Shown: positions 21,125-34,285, counted from the stretch's first letter. The stretch is DNA of 64,000 nt from Zea mays (GCF_902167145.1 NC_050104.1:103489849-103553848); one strand, 5' to 3'. The notes: generated by a model from the letters alone, not told the origin. Made by a program: numbers and translations.

Positions 21125-23451
21125 TGTCGCACCCGGGTTTAAGGAACAAAGCCGGGTGCACCTCATACATGCGCCAAAGAAGACAACATATATAATAACA
21201 GAGTGTATAGAGATAAATGTCACAATAATCAGAGTATTTATTATATTGCGAAAGTCTTACAAAATAAAAAGATAAACATAAAAGGATCTAAAATCTATCC
21301 TTGGCGCTAGAAAGTCAACTGGGAGACACCACCTAGATCGAATCGAACTCCTCGATGTGTGGCTCCACTTGAACCACCTGTTCTTCTCCTGTGGGGGTGT
21401 GAGACAGCAAGGGTGAGCTCACACATGTTCATCGCTCAACAAGTTGTGGGGAATAATGTGGCATGAACTCACCAAAGGTGGGAGTTCATGTGATGTGTAA
21501 AGCTGATCAACAATAGGGGTTAAAGCTGAGCATTGCTTTTAATAAGTTGGTCAAAATTTTAATAGCAATTACTAAGTGTAAGTAAATACCAAACCTTAAT
21601 AATAATAAGTAAAAGTAATAATAAAATAATCCCAATGCGACACAAATGACAAATTGAGTTTTATTCCATAGATTAATCATGTGAGGGTCTGAGCTGCTCT
21701 TGACCGTGAGCACGGCTAGTATACCAGTTTTACACTCTGCAGAGGTTGCACATGTTTACCCACAAGTCATGTTACCTATCTGCCAAGGGGTCATGAATCC
21801 CATACACCTCTACCAAGGAAGCGAGGCAGGGTAACACTACGAGGCCTTTACAAAGTTCCACTAGCTTCAGAAAACCCGCTACAGTTTATAGGAAGCTCCA
21901 GTGCAGGGATCCCTCGCCTGACCACCATCGTAGCAAAATCAACCCAAGGACCTCCCTACACTGACCACTCCCCTACTGCCCTTGCCCTTTTCGGGTAAGA
22001 TAGTCATCCACTAGCTTTCCTAGTTAATCAGCCAAGGGCATCCCATACTACCCTTGTGGTAGCACTGTTTTCCCGGGTGGTCGCTCCATGTTCCCATTAA
22101 CATAATGATCTTATCATGAACATAAATAACATAACAAAATAATAGGAACATGGATATAATGAAATATTAACCCAAAACCGTGTAAAGCAATAGCAGAACT
22201 ACCCAATGATTCATGGGTAAACAAGGTAAAAAGATAAACATTCTAAGATGACCTATTGGGTCCCATCAAAATTAACCTATGCATTGACAAGTGATAATAA
22301 AGAACATTATTGGGTAACAAAAGTGGATCAAGGGCACAACTTGCCTAGCACTTGAGATTCCAGTTACTAGGGTGATTCTTCAGATCCTCGTGACCTCACT
22401 GCTAGTCGTAGCAAAACAAACATGATATAGACAAAATTAACATCACACCAAACATAAGAACAAACTGAATAATAATCTACGCGTTGCTACGAGATCGCAG
22501 GATCGAGAACTACTGAGATCGAAGTTACGATTAAGGAGTTATGATTTTTATAAAAGATTTGTGTGATTAAAATATTAAAGTTTATTATAAATTGGTTAAT
22601 ATAAATCATATGAGAGGTTATTTTATAAATAATTATCTCAACTTTAATCTAAGTTATAAATTGACCATAGATTGTATTCTAGTAGATTATAATGATAAGC
22701 AGTTTAATTAGACTAACCAACATCAGTTAAATACAGATCTAATTATAAAATAATGAGACATGGGATAATAAATGTTGTTATTGCATAGTAAATATTCGTA
22801 CGAGACAAACACAACTTGAACGGATCAAATTGGAGTTAAAACGGAGGAGTTATGAATTTATAAAGTTTTAAATGTTGGATAAAAGATTAATTAGGATATT
22901 AATTTTAATGTGGCTTTCATGTCAAAACAGTGGCACTAATTGATAAACAATAATATTACAAAATTATAGGAACTGAAATGGGTCAATTTGGACTAAGTAT
23001 GGATTTTCTAAGGATTAAATAAGTTTTCTGGATTTATCTTAATACTAAAAATCAATTTCTGTAATTAATTATCCATTTTCATTGTTCTCTGGACTGCGCG
23101 CTAAATATTGGAAAGTCCAGGGGCTCTGGCGCAATTTGCACTAAGACTCAGGCAACAACAGGACGTACTCCGGGTTGATTTGGTGTAACAGCGAGGGTTC
23201 TTATGTAAAATGGGCGCGACCGAGGGAACCACTTGATTTGAGCCGTCAGATCAAAATAGACGACCCAGATTAGATCCCCAACGAATGAATCGGTACTCGA
23301 CAGCAGCAGTTGGATCTAACACCTGCGGTCTAGATTTCATTTCACGACGAGTTACTCTAACACCTAATCTTGGCCGCACACAGGGATATCCACGGTCCAC
23401 ATGCCTCCACTGAAACATTATCCCCTAACCCTCATCCCCAGTTCCCCACCA

Positions 23452-25116
23452 CTGAAACTTATATGATGCTAAGTGATGTACTATACTACAGTGATGCATT
23501 TGTGAGGCTCAAGTCTAAAGATCGCCGAAGGTATGAAAAGATATTTCCTTCTGATGATGAATGGACCATGGCTACAACAATTAGTCAGTGCTTAGAGATA
23601 TTTTATAACCTTACAACACTACTATCTGGCACTTCATATCCCACAGCAAACTTGTTTTATAGAGGTTTTTGTGACATAAAGGACATTCTTGACAAGTGGA
23701 AATATTCTGATGATGTGACTATTAAGATAATGGCATTTGCTATGAGTGAAAAGTTTGAGAAATATTGGAAGAAGTCCAATAGTGCACTTGCTGTGGCTTC
23801 ATTTCTTGATCCTAGATACAAGAAAAAGCTCATAGAGTTCTATATGAGAAAGTTCCATGGTGACTTATACCAAATTTATGTTGATGAGTTTGTGGCTCTT
23901 TTGAGAAAAATGTTCCAACATTATGCTACCTCAGTACCTACAACATCAACTTCAAGCAAGAGTACTGTGACTTCTATGAGTGGTCTCACTCCTAGAGGTG
24001 GTGTCTCCAATGCTGAACTTGATGCCTTCTTGTATGATGATCTTTGCCCAAGTACTGGTAAGTGTAATGACTTGGATAAGTATATGTTAGAACCACTTCT
24101 GAAGCAAAGTGAGTTTGATATTTTGTCATGGTGGAAGAACAAAAAAGAAGAATATCCCATTCTTTCTCAGACGGCTCGTGATGTTATGGCTATACAAGTG
24201 TCAACTGTTGCTTCAGAATCTGCTTTTAGTGCTGGTGGGTGGGTCATTGATCCATACCGTAGTCGCCTTGATCCTGAGATGGTGGAAGCGTTAATTTGCA
24301 CCAAAGATTGGATAGCTGCAACAAACAAAGGTAACAATTATAGTTGCTGCTCTTCTTGAGACCAGATAATTCACTAAACTAGTAGTGTTGTTAATTTGTT
24401 ATGAGACTAGCAGTCCAGCACACGATACCTTTTTATTTGTAATTATACAAGATTTTCTTGTACTAAAATTGTCTTGTATTTGCATTTCAGCTTCCACGCC
24501 TATGCCATCCCTTCCTATAGACATAGAGATTTTAGATGTGATATCTACTTCTTCGGATGTCATAGAAGATATATCAAGTGATCCAGACGACATGCCACAT
24601 GATTTCTAGTTTATGTATCATGTGTTTCAGACTTATATATTACATGGTTAAAACTTCAGTGAACATGTATGATCATTTATGTGTGGTCAAGACTCAAGAC
24701 TATGTATTGTGTATTTGTGTGGTTGAGACTTGTATGTGGATGTGAATGAACAATCGTGTTTTAATACTTATGTATTGTGTGTTAAAATTTGAGTGGACAT
24801 GTATAAGTGTATGGCCAATTATATGTGGACAAGATTATGTTTTGTGTACTTTTGTGAATGAGACTTGTTTGTGGTTGTGAATGAACAATTGTGTGGTTAG
24901 GATTTGTTTATTGTGAGCTTTTCCGATTACAATTACCGCTTCCCGATCAATTCCGAGCTATTTTGCTCGGATTTATCTGTTTTTGATATACCGGAATTTA
25001 CCGGTCGTTATCCGTTTCCGACTTTCCCGTTTACCGATTCCGGCCGAATAAAAAATTATGCGGGTGAAAACGGAGAGAGTTTTTTTCCGATCGTTACCGA
25101 CCGTTTTCACCCTTAA
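23452..25116 (+). mobile_element. hAT (Ac-like) transposon, internally deleted
   Basis: The sequence tccccacca is present on both sides (23443-23451 and 25117-25125) and includes the 8-bp TSD expected for hAT. The right end has Ac-like subterminal sequence, rich in cgg/ccg and ttaccgaccg, finishing ttttcaccctta. The left end is weak: actgaaac could be a decayed partner of the right terminus. The transposase begins at once with a mid-protein motif, so the 5' part is lost. Confidence 0.7.
23460..24609 (+). pseudogene. hAT transposase, C-terminal part, two exons
   Basis: Exon 1 runs to 24330 and exon 2 is 24491-24609, with a GT-AG intron; the join reads TNK-ASTP. The first recognisable residues, TYMMLSDVLYY, are followed by RLKSKDRRRYEKI and the RNase H-like fold region (LSGTSYPTANLF, ALAVASFLDPRYKKKLIEF). 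The C-terminal hAT dimerisation domain is YPILSQTARDVMAIQVSTVASESAFSAGG (given here only as a span, about 24150-24240) with RSRLDPEMVEALIC. The N-terminal BED zinc finger and the first part of the catalytic domain are missing, so it cannot act alone. No internal stop is seen. Confidence 0.82.
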
Positions 25117-25617
25117 TCCCCACCATTGATCGAAGGATCAATGGCAACTGCTCATCTTCTTCCCTACCATGACACCTAACGCCGCAATGCCCCAGCGGCC
25201 GTGGTGTGCATCGACGTGCCCCAAAACCGGTGACCCCCACCCAATCCGACTACTACAATGTGTAAACGAGGGCGGAGCTCATGGTGAGTAAGGTTAGCGG
25301 CGTCTTACCGGCTATGGAGTCGACGACGTGGTTGACCACGTCAGATGGCGGATCCGTAGCCACCGCATCAGACCGCCGAGCAAATTCGGACAAGTCCACC
25401 CATCACCTTGCTCCTGGGAGTTACCTCTAGGTTCGCTGCACACCACCGGTAGTCCCTCGCCCTCCTCCCGAGGCCGGACCGTCAGCCAGGGTAGGATCCG
25501 ACCGCGACGGCGACGAGCTCGACTTGCAGCTGCCCGGCGGCGAACCACGGACTCCATAGGAAACAAACCCAATACCCCGATGAACTTCTACGCTCATCAG
25601 CGAACCTCTCTGGCAGG

Positions 25618-25772
25618 CCCTGGCGCCGCGACCTTCGCTCCACATGATCCGACGAACTCCCCCTTTCTCTCTCCTCCCCTTTCTCTCTCCTCGAGTGCGG
25701 CCCTGGCGCCGCGACCTTCGCTCCACATGATCCGACGAACTCCCCCTTTCTCTCTCCTCGAGTGCGGCGGCG
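25618..25772. repeat. 83-bp tandem duplication in L1
   Basis: The unit starting ccctggcgccgcgacc and running through ctctctcctcgagtgcgg occurs near 25618 and again near 25701, almost identical. It lies in the GC-rich half of the solo LTR. Confidence 0.75.
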
Positions 25773-26882
25773 GATCTCCCCTGTTGGTTTCCTGCGCTCA
25801 CCCTCTCTCTCCAATGGCCACGGCACACCATGGGCGAACGCGCTGCCTTACTTCTGGTTGACCAGGGCGGTGAGTTCCAGGGCCATGAGCGTTCCTCTTT
25901 TATGCGCAGCGAATGAGTGGTCAATTCCCCTCAGGACTGCAAGGGATCCGCACCCCACGGATCTCTCCGTCCACTGCGCACGCGTCAGGTAGGAGGAGCA
26001 CCCGTGAAGCTAGGCAGTGGTCCCGCCAGCGGCCAGCCCCATCCGTCCGTTGGTCGTGTGGGCGAGGGACTTCGGTGGATCCTGGCGCGATTCAGTTGCA
26101 CAGCTGAGCGGATCTTGACCACCAGCGCGCGCAGCGAAAATTTGTTGGGGGAAGAAGGCTTGGCCTGACTACTAGGGCCCACTCACCAGAGAGGGAAGCA
26201 AACCGGACCAGACGCGCGCAGAAGGGAAGTTGTGGCTGGCACCGGGCCCACGTGTAAGAGACTTACATGAGGGAGTCAAACACACAGGCGCGGCATGAGT
26301 GCTGAAATGAGTGGCCACGCGGGTGAAGTTAAATTGGGCCGAGGGAAAGAGATTCGGCCCAAAACGCAGGTATGAGCTTCCTTTCTTTTCTCTTTTTCTT
26401 TCTTTTCTTTTTTTTGGTTCTATTTTTTCAAATTTCAAGTTTCAAGTTTGAATTTAAATCTGATATGCACATACAAAAGTCCAGCATGATGCTAAGTATA
26501 TGAATATTTATTATTGACATTCTTATTTGAGATGTTTTATTTTTTTCTTTATTTAAGTAGGTGCTTCAAATTAGTGATGCACGCACATACAAAAAATCTT
26601 GTAAACAAATAAAATTACTCTTTGAATGTATAACATAATTAAATTATAATTTCATTAATCAATCATTTGTTACCTATTTATTTTAAGAAGGTAATTCCCA
26701 ATGCATAATCTTTATAAAAATATATATATTTTTTAACTTAAGTTTCTTGTCCAACAATATCCCCAAGTTTATTATTAAAAAAATCATGTTAAATATATTT
26801 TTTAAAGAGGTTCTAACCATTTAAAGTTTTACAGAAGGATTTTCCAAATACCAGAAATAGGATTTTAGGGTGTTACAAGGAC

Positions 26883-27192
26883 TACAAACCCCGCTCCAAG
26901 AGGGTGTGCTACCAGTGTGGTAAGTCTGGTCATTTTATCGCTAAATGTCCATATACAAGTGATAGTGACAAGGACGACGACAAGAAGAGGAAGAAGAAGA
27001 TGGAGAAGAAAAAGTATTACAAGAAGAAGGGTGGCGAGGCGCACATGGGGCGGGAATGAGACTCCGACGAGAGCTCCACCGACTCCTCCTCCGACGAGGA
27101 TGCCGCCAACATCGCCATCAACAAAGGTCTTCGCTTTCCCAACGTCGGCCACAAGTGTCTCATGGCTAAGGACGGAAAAAAGAAGAAGGTAC
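26883..27192 (+). pseudogene. S1 gag, part 3 (zinc knuckle and basic/acidic tail)
   Basis: It contains the CCHC knuckle CYQCGKSGHFIAKC (about 26909-26950), a Lys-rich run KKRKKKMEKKK, and the Ser/Asp-rich stretch SDESSTDSSSDED. A TGA near 27057 replaces the Trp of the usual E-W-D-S. It ends at the S2 insertion, and the frame continues at 43954. Confidence 0.85.
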
Positions 27193-28504
27193 TGAGAGCA
27201 CCTAGAGGGGGTTGAATAGGTGATCCTGTAAAATCAAACACTAAATAGCCACAGACTTGATTATTAAGGTGTTAGTTAAATCAAGTGGCTATGGAACACG
27301 CTCATGCGAACAAAACAATCACAAGAAGCAACACACGAGACACACAATTTTTATCCCGTGGTTCGGCCAAGTAACACTTGCCTACTTCCACGTTGTGGAG
27401 TTCCAATGAACAAGGGTTGCAATCAACCCCTTTCAAGCGATCCAATGATCAACTTGAATACCACGGCTTACTTCCTTATAGTCTTTCTCCCGTTTGCGAG
27501 GAATCTCCACAAGTTGGAGCCTCTCGCCCTTACAATAGAGATCACAAAGAAAGCACAAGAGTAAGGTTAGGAGAGCAACACACACAAGACCCAAATACGC
27601 AGCACAACCACACACACAAGTGAAGACTTGAGCTCAAAGGACAACACAGGGAGTTCACAACTCGAATGGAGCTCAAATCACTAACACAACGAAGCAAATG
27701 CGTGGGAGCGGAGTCTAGATGCCTTAGTATGTTTAGAGAATGCTTGGTGTTCTCCTCCATGCGCCTAGGGGTCTCTTTTATAGCCCCAAGGCATCTAGGA
27801 GCCGTTGGAGACCAACTTGGAAGGCAATTCTTGCCTTCTGTCGAGTGGTGCACCACCGGACATCCATTGTTCATGTCCGGTGCGCGATCTCCTTCCATAT
27901 CGAGCGCATCTGACCACTGCTCCTCGGGGCTAGTTGGCGCACCAGACACTGTCCGGTGCACACCGGACAGTCCGGTGCGTCCAGCCGACCGTTGGAGCTG
28001 GCCACGTGTCGCGCGTTAATCGCGCGGACGACCGTTTGCCGCTGGCGCAGTTGGCTCACCAGACAGTCCGGTGCACCACCGGACAGTCCGGTGAATTTTA
28101 GCCATGTCGCCTTTTTCATTTCCCGAGAGTGACGAGTTCGTCGTGGATGACTCACCGGACAGTCCGGTGCGCCACCGGACAGTTCGATGATTTATAGCCA
28201 TACAACTCCGTCGATTCCCGAGAACAGTCGGTTCAACGTTGGCCAGCCTGGGGCACCGGACAGTCTGGTATTCTAGGTCGAGCTGGAGACTCTTTCCCAT
28301 TTCTTTTCTCCTTCTTTTTTCACTGTTTCTAGCACTTAGACAAACACATTAGTATTCAAAAGCAATGTACTAAGTCTAGAAACATACCTTGAAATATGAT
28401 TTGTATTTCTCTCTTTATTTAGCACATACGAACTTAATCAACCGTGTTGGGCATTTAATCACCAAAACATTATAGAAATGGCCCAAGGGCACATTTCCCT
28501 TTCA
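27193..28504 (-). repeat. S2 3' LTR
   Basis: The plus-strand ends are tgagagcacc and ccctttca. On the minus strand it starts TGAAAGGGAAATGTGCCC, the usual Opie/Ji start. A minus-strand TATA box, CTATAAAAGAG, lies at about 27774-27786. Copies of the palindrome CACCGGACAGTCCGGTG occur at about 27965, 28065 and 28155. Confidence 0.9.
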
Positions 28505-29290
28505 ATCTCCCCCTTTTTGGTGATTCATGCCAACACATCAAAAAGCAACAAAAGAAGTGCAACATTAATACAAATGAAGACCAAATTCTCTTTACTTAGG
28601 ATTTGGCATATTTGGATCATTCTTTGCCACCACTTGGTTTGTTTTTGCAAATCAAATTCATTTTCCTATCTCTAAGTTAAACACGGTTGTTTGGGCACAT
28701 AGAGAGATATTCCAGGAGTAAAATTGATCAAGTGCCCGAAAACTCCCCCTTTTTCCCATAGTCAAAATTCTTCCCAACAAGAGACCAAATTTTGCAATAA
28801 GAGTATTTTGAGCAAATCACAAATCTTACTCTATTATTTTCAAAATTCACAAGTGGTTGGCTGATCCATTTTGCTTTGGCCTTAATTTCTCCCCCTTTGA
28901 CATTAAGCACCAAAATGGGATCATTTTTGGCCCTTTAACCCCATTGCCTCACCAAAACTGTCAATTAAGAGCAAGAGGGCAATGAGAGCATAAGTATGAA
29001 CTTTGAATTAAATACACTAATACCGGAGTGCAGTGGAAGTCTTTGCATCGTCCAAGTTCATTCTCCCTTTCAATGTACCTTTGAGACTACATCAGGTGAA
29101 CTTAAACAAACAGGTTAGTCTCAAAGGGTCAAGTTGTAGCACATCTCCCCATAAATATGTGCATCATTTGCATATGGACTTGTGAGGTCCGGGGATTACT
29201 TGTACAACTTGAGCACCATAAACAAACAAGAATTGATTTAAATGCACAAAGTAACATGATCAAAGGCATAGAACACATGTATGCTATAGA
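28505..29290 (-). other. S2 3' untranslated region with polypurine tracts
   Basis: Directly next to the LTR is atctcccccttttt (28505-28518), a purine tract AAAAAGGGGGAGAT in element orientation. Further copies of the same kind are at about 28740-28755 (ctcccccttttt) and 28888-28900 (ctccccctttg). Repeated purine tracts are a known trait of Sireviruses. No envelope-like gene is seen. Confidence 0.75.
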
Positions 29291-29574
29291 TCAATCCAAG
29301 TTACGCGAATCTAAGACATTTAGCTCACTACGCAACCTGCAAAATGTTTTTTCATCCAACGGCTTGGTGAAGATATCGGCTAGCTGGTTCTTGGTGCTAA
29401 TATGATAAATATCGATATCTCCCTTTTGATGGTGGTCCCTCTGGATGTGATGCCAGATGTCTATGTGCTTAGTGCGATTGTGTTCAACAGGATTATCCAC
29501 CAAGCGGATTGCACTCTCATTGTCACATAGGAGTGGGACTTTGCAAAGATTGTAGCCAAAATCCCGGAGGGTTT
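29291..29574 (-). pseudogene. S2 RNase H C-terminus and pol end
   Basis: The minus-strand reading gives LRDFGYNLCKVPLLCDNES, then NPVEHNRTKHIDIWHH, TKNQLADIFTKPLDE and the stop after LDSRNLD. These are the conserved last motifs of copia RNase H. It is cut at 29574 by N2; the preceding part of the domain is at 37701 onward. Confidence 0.87.
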
Positions 29575-32500
29575 TGTAATACCCAAAGTTGTAGACCATA
29601 GAAAACAGGGATAACACTCTTGTGTATTTTGTCTCCACATATTATCATATGAGAACACCCCCTCTTAAAAATAAATAATTAACAAGTGATACATAAACAA
29701 CTTATGCATCATGCTGGTTTTTATTTTTGTGTACATCTTGTGACAATATAAGAAATCATATGAAAAGAAAATATTAAAATCCCAAAGTGGAACCTGAATA
29801 TAAAAAGAATTCTAGAGTTTAGAAAAGAAAAGCAAACAAATATTATGTGATATAAAAATATAAATAATATATATAAATATATCTCCAAATTAGAACTTGT
29901 CATGGCACAATATATCTAAGGATAAATTGGACACAAGTTTGAATTCAAACTAGAATTTAAAGTTGAACTTAAGAAATCTAAAAATAAAAAGAAAAAAAGA
30001 GACCAAAACCCTGGCTGGGCCGAATCTGCCCCTAGCGGCCCAACTCCCTCTACCCCGCGCAGCCACAATGCCGCCTACGCTGACATGCCGGGGCCACTGG
30101 CCAGTCCCTATACGAGTGCGCCGACAACCCGGGCCCGCTTGCAAGCCGGCCACCGCTGCTTGTGCTCATCGCGTTTCGCGTACAGGTGGGGCCCCCACGT
30201 CATCCCTAACAGACCGCCCGCTCCGGCCGGGATCGTTGGTCGGGGCGCAGCTCATGCGGACCTGCTCGGATCGTCCCCGCGAATCGCGCCGCTGACCAAC
30301 CCTGCGCATAAAAGAAGAATAGGGCCGCATCCTCCTCTCCGCCCGTTGATTCTTTTGTGGCATAGCCGTAAGCCCTAGCCTCCGTCGCCGCCCAGAAAGG
30401 AGATAGAGAGAAAACATGAAGCCGCCGTCGACCCACGCCTACGCTGATGAATTAGTTCCCCTATGTGGTGGCTGGGTGGATTTGCGGGTGCTCACCGGAT
30501 GTGGTCGTGGCTTCGTCGGGCGGAATCGTGGCCGTGGGAACTCACTGCTCGGGCTTGGATAGCGGCAGGGAGCACCCGCCAGCTCCGTTCCCGTCCGTGG
30601 CCATTGCCGGAAAGTCCGTGCCGCCTTGGAGTACTTCGCGGTGCTTCTGGGAGGGCGCTCGTGACCGGGTGGAGGTGTTTCGACCTCGGCGGCGACCGGA
30701 ATTGCTCGCCGGTTACACACCGCCACCGCGGAGCTGCGCTGCACCGTGAATATGGCCCGGCACCGCGTGATTCACGGTAAGGATCCCCTCGGTCGATTCC
30801 TTGTCACATATACGCGCTGTAGGTCTCGCGGATTGGGAACCGGGGGCTCTGGTGCGTGATTGGGGGTCTCCGGTGGGTTCCGCCGTCGTGTATAGCGGGC
30901 GGCGCCGCCCGGGCCGGCACTGAGTTGGGAATGTGACGTTGACCGTTGATTTAGCACCGGACGTTGGAGATTAGAAGGGATGAAACGTTTCGGCTAGTGT
31001 GATCTTGGGCCGTTGGATCGCGGGTGTGGGCTTTAGATCGAACCAGGGTGTGGCCATCCCTTACCCGTTGATTTAGGATCCAAGGGTTTGGGTTGCGTAC
31101 CAGTATTGACGCTGACAGATCTAATCGTGACCGTAGGTTTTAATCCAACGGCTGATCGCGGCTGATACCCCTTCAGCCAGCGCATCTTGCATAAGAGTCC
31201 TCGGGGTGCTTCATATTCGACCCGCCATCCATCAGTGGGTTAAGCTGTGTCTAGGTCATTTTACGCGGAAGCCCCTGCACTTCTCTGTTATTGGTGCGCT
31301 GTCCGGAAAGCTAATAAAACCGAGAAATCATTTAGAAAATGAATTTTTAGTATAAAATTTATTATAGAAACTTGATTAATTCCTAGAAAATTTATAGTAA
31401 GTCCAAATTGATCCATTCCAGTTCCTATAATTCTGTAATAATGTTTTTTTATCAACAGTACCTCTGTTTTGACATAAAACTCACATCAAAATTTATATCC
31501 TAATTAATCTTGTATCAAATATATAAAACCTTAGGAAATTTATAACTCCTCCGTTTTAACTCCGATTTGATCCGTTCAAGTTGCGTTAGTCTCGTAGCAG
31601 CGCGTAGATCATTATTGCGCAGTATATTCTTATGTTTGGTGTGATGTTAATTTTATCTATACTATGTTTGTTTGTATTGCTATGACTAGCGCGAGGACAC
31701 GTGTCATCTAAAAAGCAAGTTGGTACCTGGAATCTCAAATGTCAGGCAAGTTGTGCCCTTGATCACTTCTTTTACCCACTCATGTTCTAATTAATCATAA
31801 TGATCTGCATAGGTTAATTTTGATGGGACCTAATAGGTTACCCTAGTTTGTCTATCTTTATGCCTTGTTTACCACTGAACTTTTTGGGTAGTACTTGCTA
31901 GTGCTATATATGGTTTTGGGCATTAAGATACACATTATTCATGATTATACTTTTGTTATCCGTTGTTATTTACTGTTCATGTCAAGATCATTAATGTTAA
32001 TTGGAACATAGAGCTTAACTTGAGAAACACGTGTCACCACAAGGGTTTATGGACGCCCTTGGCTGATTAATTAGGAAAGCTAGTGGAGGACTACCTTACC
32101 CGAAAGGGGCAAGGGCAGTAGGGGAGTGGTCAGTGTAGGGAGGCCCTCGGGAGGATTTTGCTGCGATGGCGGTCCTGCAAGGGATTCCTGCATTGGAGCT
32201 TCCTATAAACTGTAGCGGGTTTTCTGAAGCTAGTGGAACTTTGTAAAGGCCTCGTAGTGTTACCCTGCCTCGCCTCCTCGGTAGAGGTGTATGGGAAGTC
32301 GCGATCCCTTGGCAGATGGGTAACATGACTTGTGGGTAAAGGGTACCACCTCTGCAGAGTGTAAAACTGGTATACTAGCCGAGCTCACGGTCATGAGCAG
32401 CTCAGGACTCTCTGATGATTAAATTATGGAACTAAATTCAATTTGTCATATGCATTGCATCGCAGATGATGTTGTTACTTTTGTTTTACTACTTAATTGG

Positions 32501-32982
32501 GTTGGTATATACTTATACTTAGTAATTGCTAATAAAATTTTGACGAACTTTAAAAGCAATGCTCAGCTCTAACCATCCTCTTTGGTAAGCCTTACACTTC
32601 ACGTGAGCTCCCACCTTTGGCGAGTTCATGCACATTATTCCCCACAACTTGTTGAGCGATGAACGTATGTGAGCTCACTCTTGCTGTCTCACACCCCCCC
32701 CACAAGTCAAGAACAGGTACCGCAGGATGAGGCGCATGGAGGATGCTGCGATATGTTCGTGAGAGGTCTAGGTCGTCGTCTCCCAGTCAACTTTGGGTTG
32801 CTGGACCGTTGTCTCCTTTTGATGTAATTATTTATTTATTTTGTATAGAACTCATGTTATATAGTAAAGATGTGACATTCGATCCTGTGCCATGATACAT
32901 CATATGTGTGAGACTTGGTCCCAGCACACCTGGTGTTTATGTTCGCGCCCGGGTTTTTGACCCCTAAAACCCGGGTGTGACA
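29575..32982 (+). repeat. N2 5' LTR
   Basis: It begins tgtaataccc and ends gtgtgaca. A promoter-like cataaaag is at about 30306, followed by a GC-rich leader with an ATG at 30416 that opens a frame of only about 46 codons. The right half carries blocks shared with L1 and K1 (about 32090-32360 and 32590-32700). No gene is recognised in it. Confidence 0.92.
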
Positions 32983-34285
32983 GAAGTGGTATCAGAGGAA
33001 TGTTGACTGTAGGACGAAACCTAGATAGAACTGGACAACCCTTATTTACTTACCTTTGCTACTCTGATTCTTTTCTAAACTTTTCTTAATCTTTTCTCAT
33101 CTATTTCCGCTTTACTCTGATTATTCTTACCTTTTCATTCTAAAGACAAATGTGGATTTCACACTTTGAAATCATGTACCTAAAGTGACCTTTAGGAATA
33201 GGAGACCTATTCATAGGAACCACAACAAAACTATTTTTTATAAATATTTGTATGCTTGAATGTTTGTTCTTATGATACTTGTCTGATTTGGATCTTTGAT
33301 TGAGTGTGATGAGTTGTGGAGTAATGTCCACAATTACATCTACATATACATATAGAAAAAAAAATTATAAGATAAACTAAATCAACTAAGAATATCCCCC
33401 ACTAAAATATATTTTAATAGACCCATCTTATCTTAAAAGATACCCTCTTACCTTAATAGATTCATCTTATCTTGAAAAGATTTTACGTCATCCTAATAGA
33501 TCTAACTAACCTCAAAAGATTTCACCTTATCCTTATGAATTCATCTTGCCCTAATTAGTATATTTATCTCATCCTAGTATAACAACCATGATCTAATCCA
33601 AAATAATCAGATCTTAACTAGTTTAATCTAGTCACGCCAACCTAATCTAGATTCTATCTAATCTATTTATGATCTAATCTAGAGTGTTACTTAATGCTGG
33701 TACAAAAACTAAGACCATACTCCTAATTCACCTAAGCTTAAATCGGTAACTTAGATCAACTCGGCCATACCCAACAACCTGACCTACATAATAGGTTACA
33801 TAACCTATCCAACCAATCTAGAAGCAAACAACCAAACCAGATTCTGACTAATCTCAATCAACTCATAGCTACCTACTAAACCAGCTACTCTACCTTCTAA
33901 GTCGTTGCCTACAAATCTATCTTAACCTCTTGTCCCTAACCCGGATGAAGATACCAAGACTTGAGAAGGAGATCAAAATCATTGAAGAATACTAAGAGTC
34001 AAGCCATACCTCCAAAGGAATCAAGATCCACATTACCCTACTCTTTCCTACCCAAGCCTATCCATGCTTTAAAGACATCTTTTATTCTACACATTAGGTG
34101 GCTATACATATACGTGTGCCCATGCCTTGTTAATCACCTCTACAGATGTTAAAACTTCAAAAAAAGGGACTTTGCATATTTAGACCAAAATAATAAGAAC
34201 TATGCACCGACCTACAAACCAATCCTTTTATATCTGTTTTCTTACAAATCTCGAGGACGAGATTATTTTTAAGGGGGGTAGGATT
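32983..34285 (+). other. N2 internal region, non-coding, with PBS and PPT
   Basis: The segment tggtatcagagg (32987-32998) matches the initiator Met-tRNA primer site. At the right edge, ctcgaggacgagattatttttaaggggggtagg (34251-34282) contains the palindrome-like tctcgaggacgaga and the purine tract. The middle is AT-rich with loose repeats of atctaatct and has no gag or pol. Confidence 0.88.

Larger units (their letters stand above)
21125..26877 (-). mobile_element. L1: solo LTR of a Tekay-like element, with hAT inside
   Basis: The ends are tgtcgcaccc and gtgttaca, with TSD aggac at 21120-21124 and 26878-26882. There is no primer binding site, purine tract, internal region or second LTR, so this is a solo LTR left by LTR-LTR recombination. 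The left part (about 21390-22120) is clearly related, in reverse orientation, to the right half of the N2 LTRs, including the ctctgcagaggt and tacccacaagtcatg blocks. Without the hAT it is about 4.1 kb. Regions 21125-23440 and 25126-26877 hold no gene I can recognise. Confidence 0.85.

Noticed and set aside
23370..23459. Upstream extension of the hAT transposase frame and a cagggat match near 23379 as its left terminus
   Set aside because: The upstream codons look like LTR sequence. The duplicated tccccacca places the border at 23451, and cagggat has no matching 8-bp repeat at the right end.
25328..25924. ORFs on both strands in the GC-rich half of L1
   Set aside because: They overlap a tandem duplication in an LTR and match no family I know. 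Composition explains them.
30416..30556. Short ORF starting at the first ATG of the N2 LTR leader (and its twin near 35128)
   Set aside because: It is only about 46 codons, with no conserved motif. Its conservation between LTRs reflects recent duplication.
32987..32998. tRNA gene suggested by tggtatcagagg
   Set aside because: This is only a 12-base primer binding site. No cloverleaf follows.
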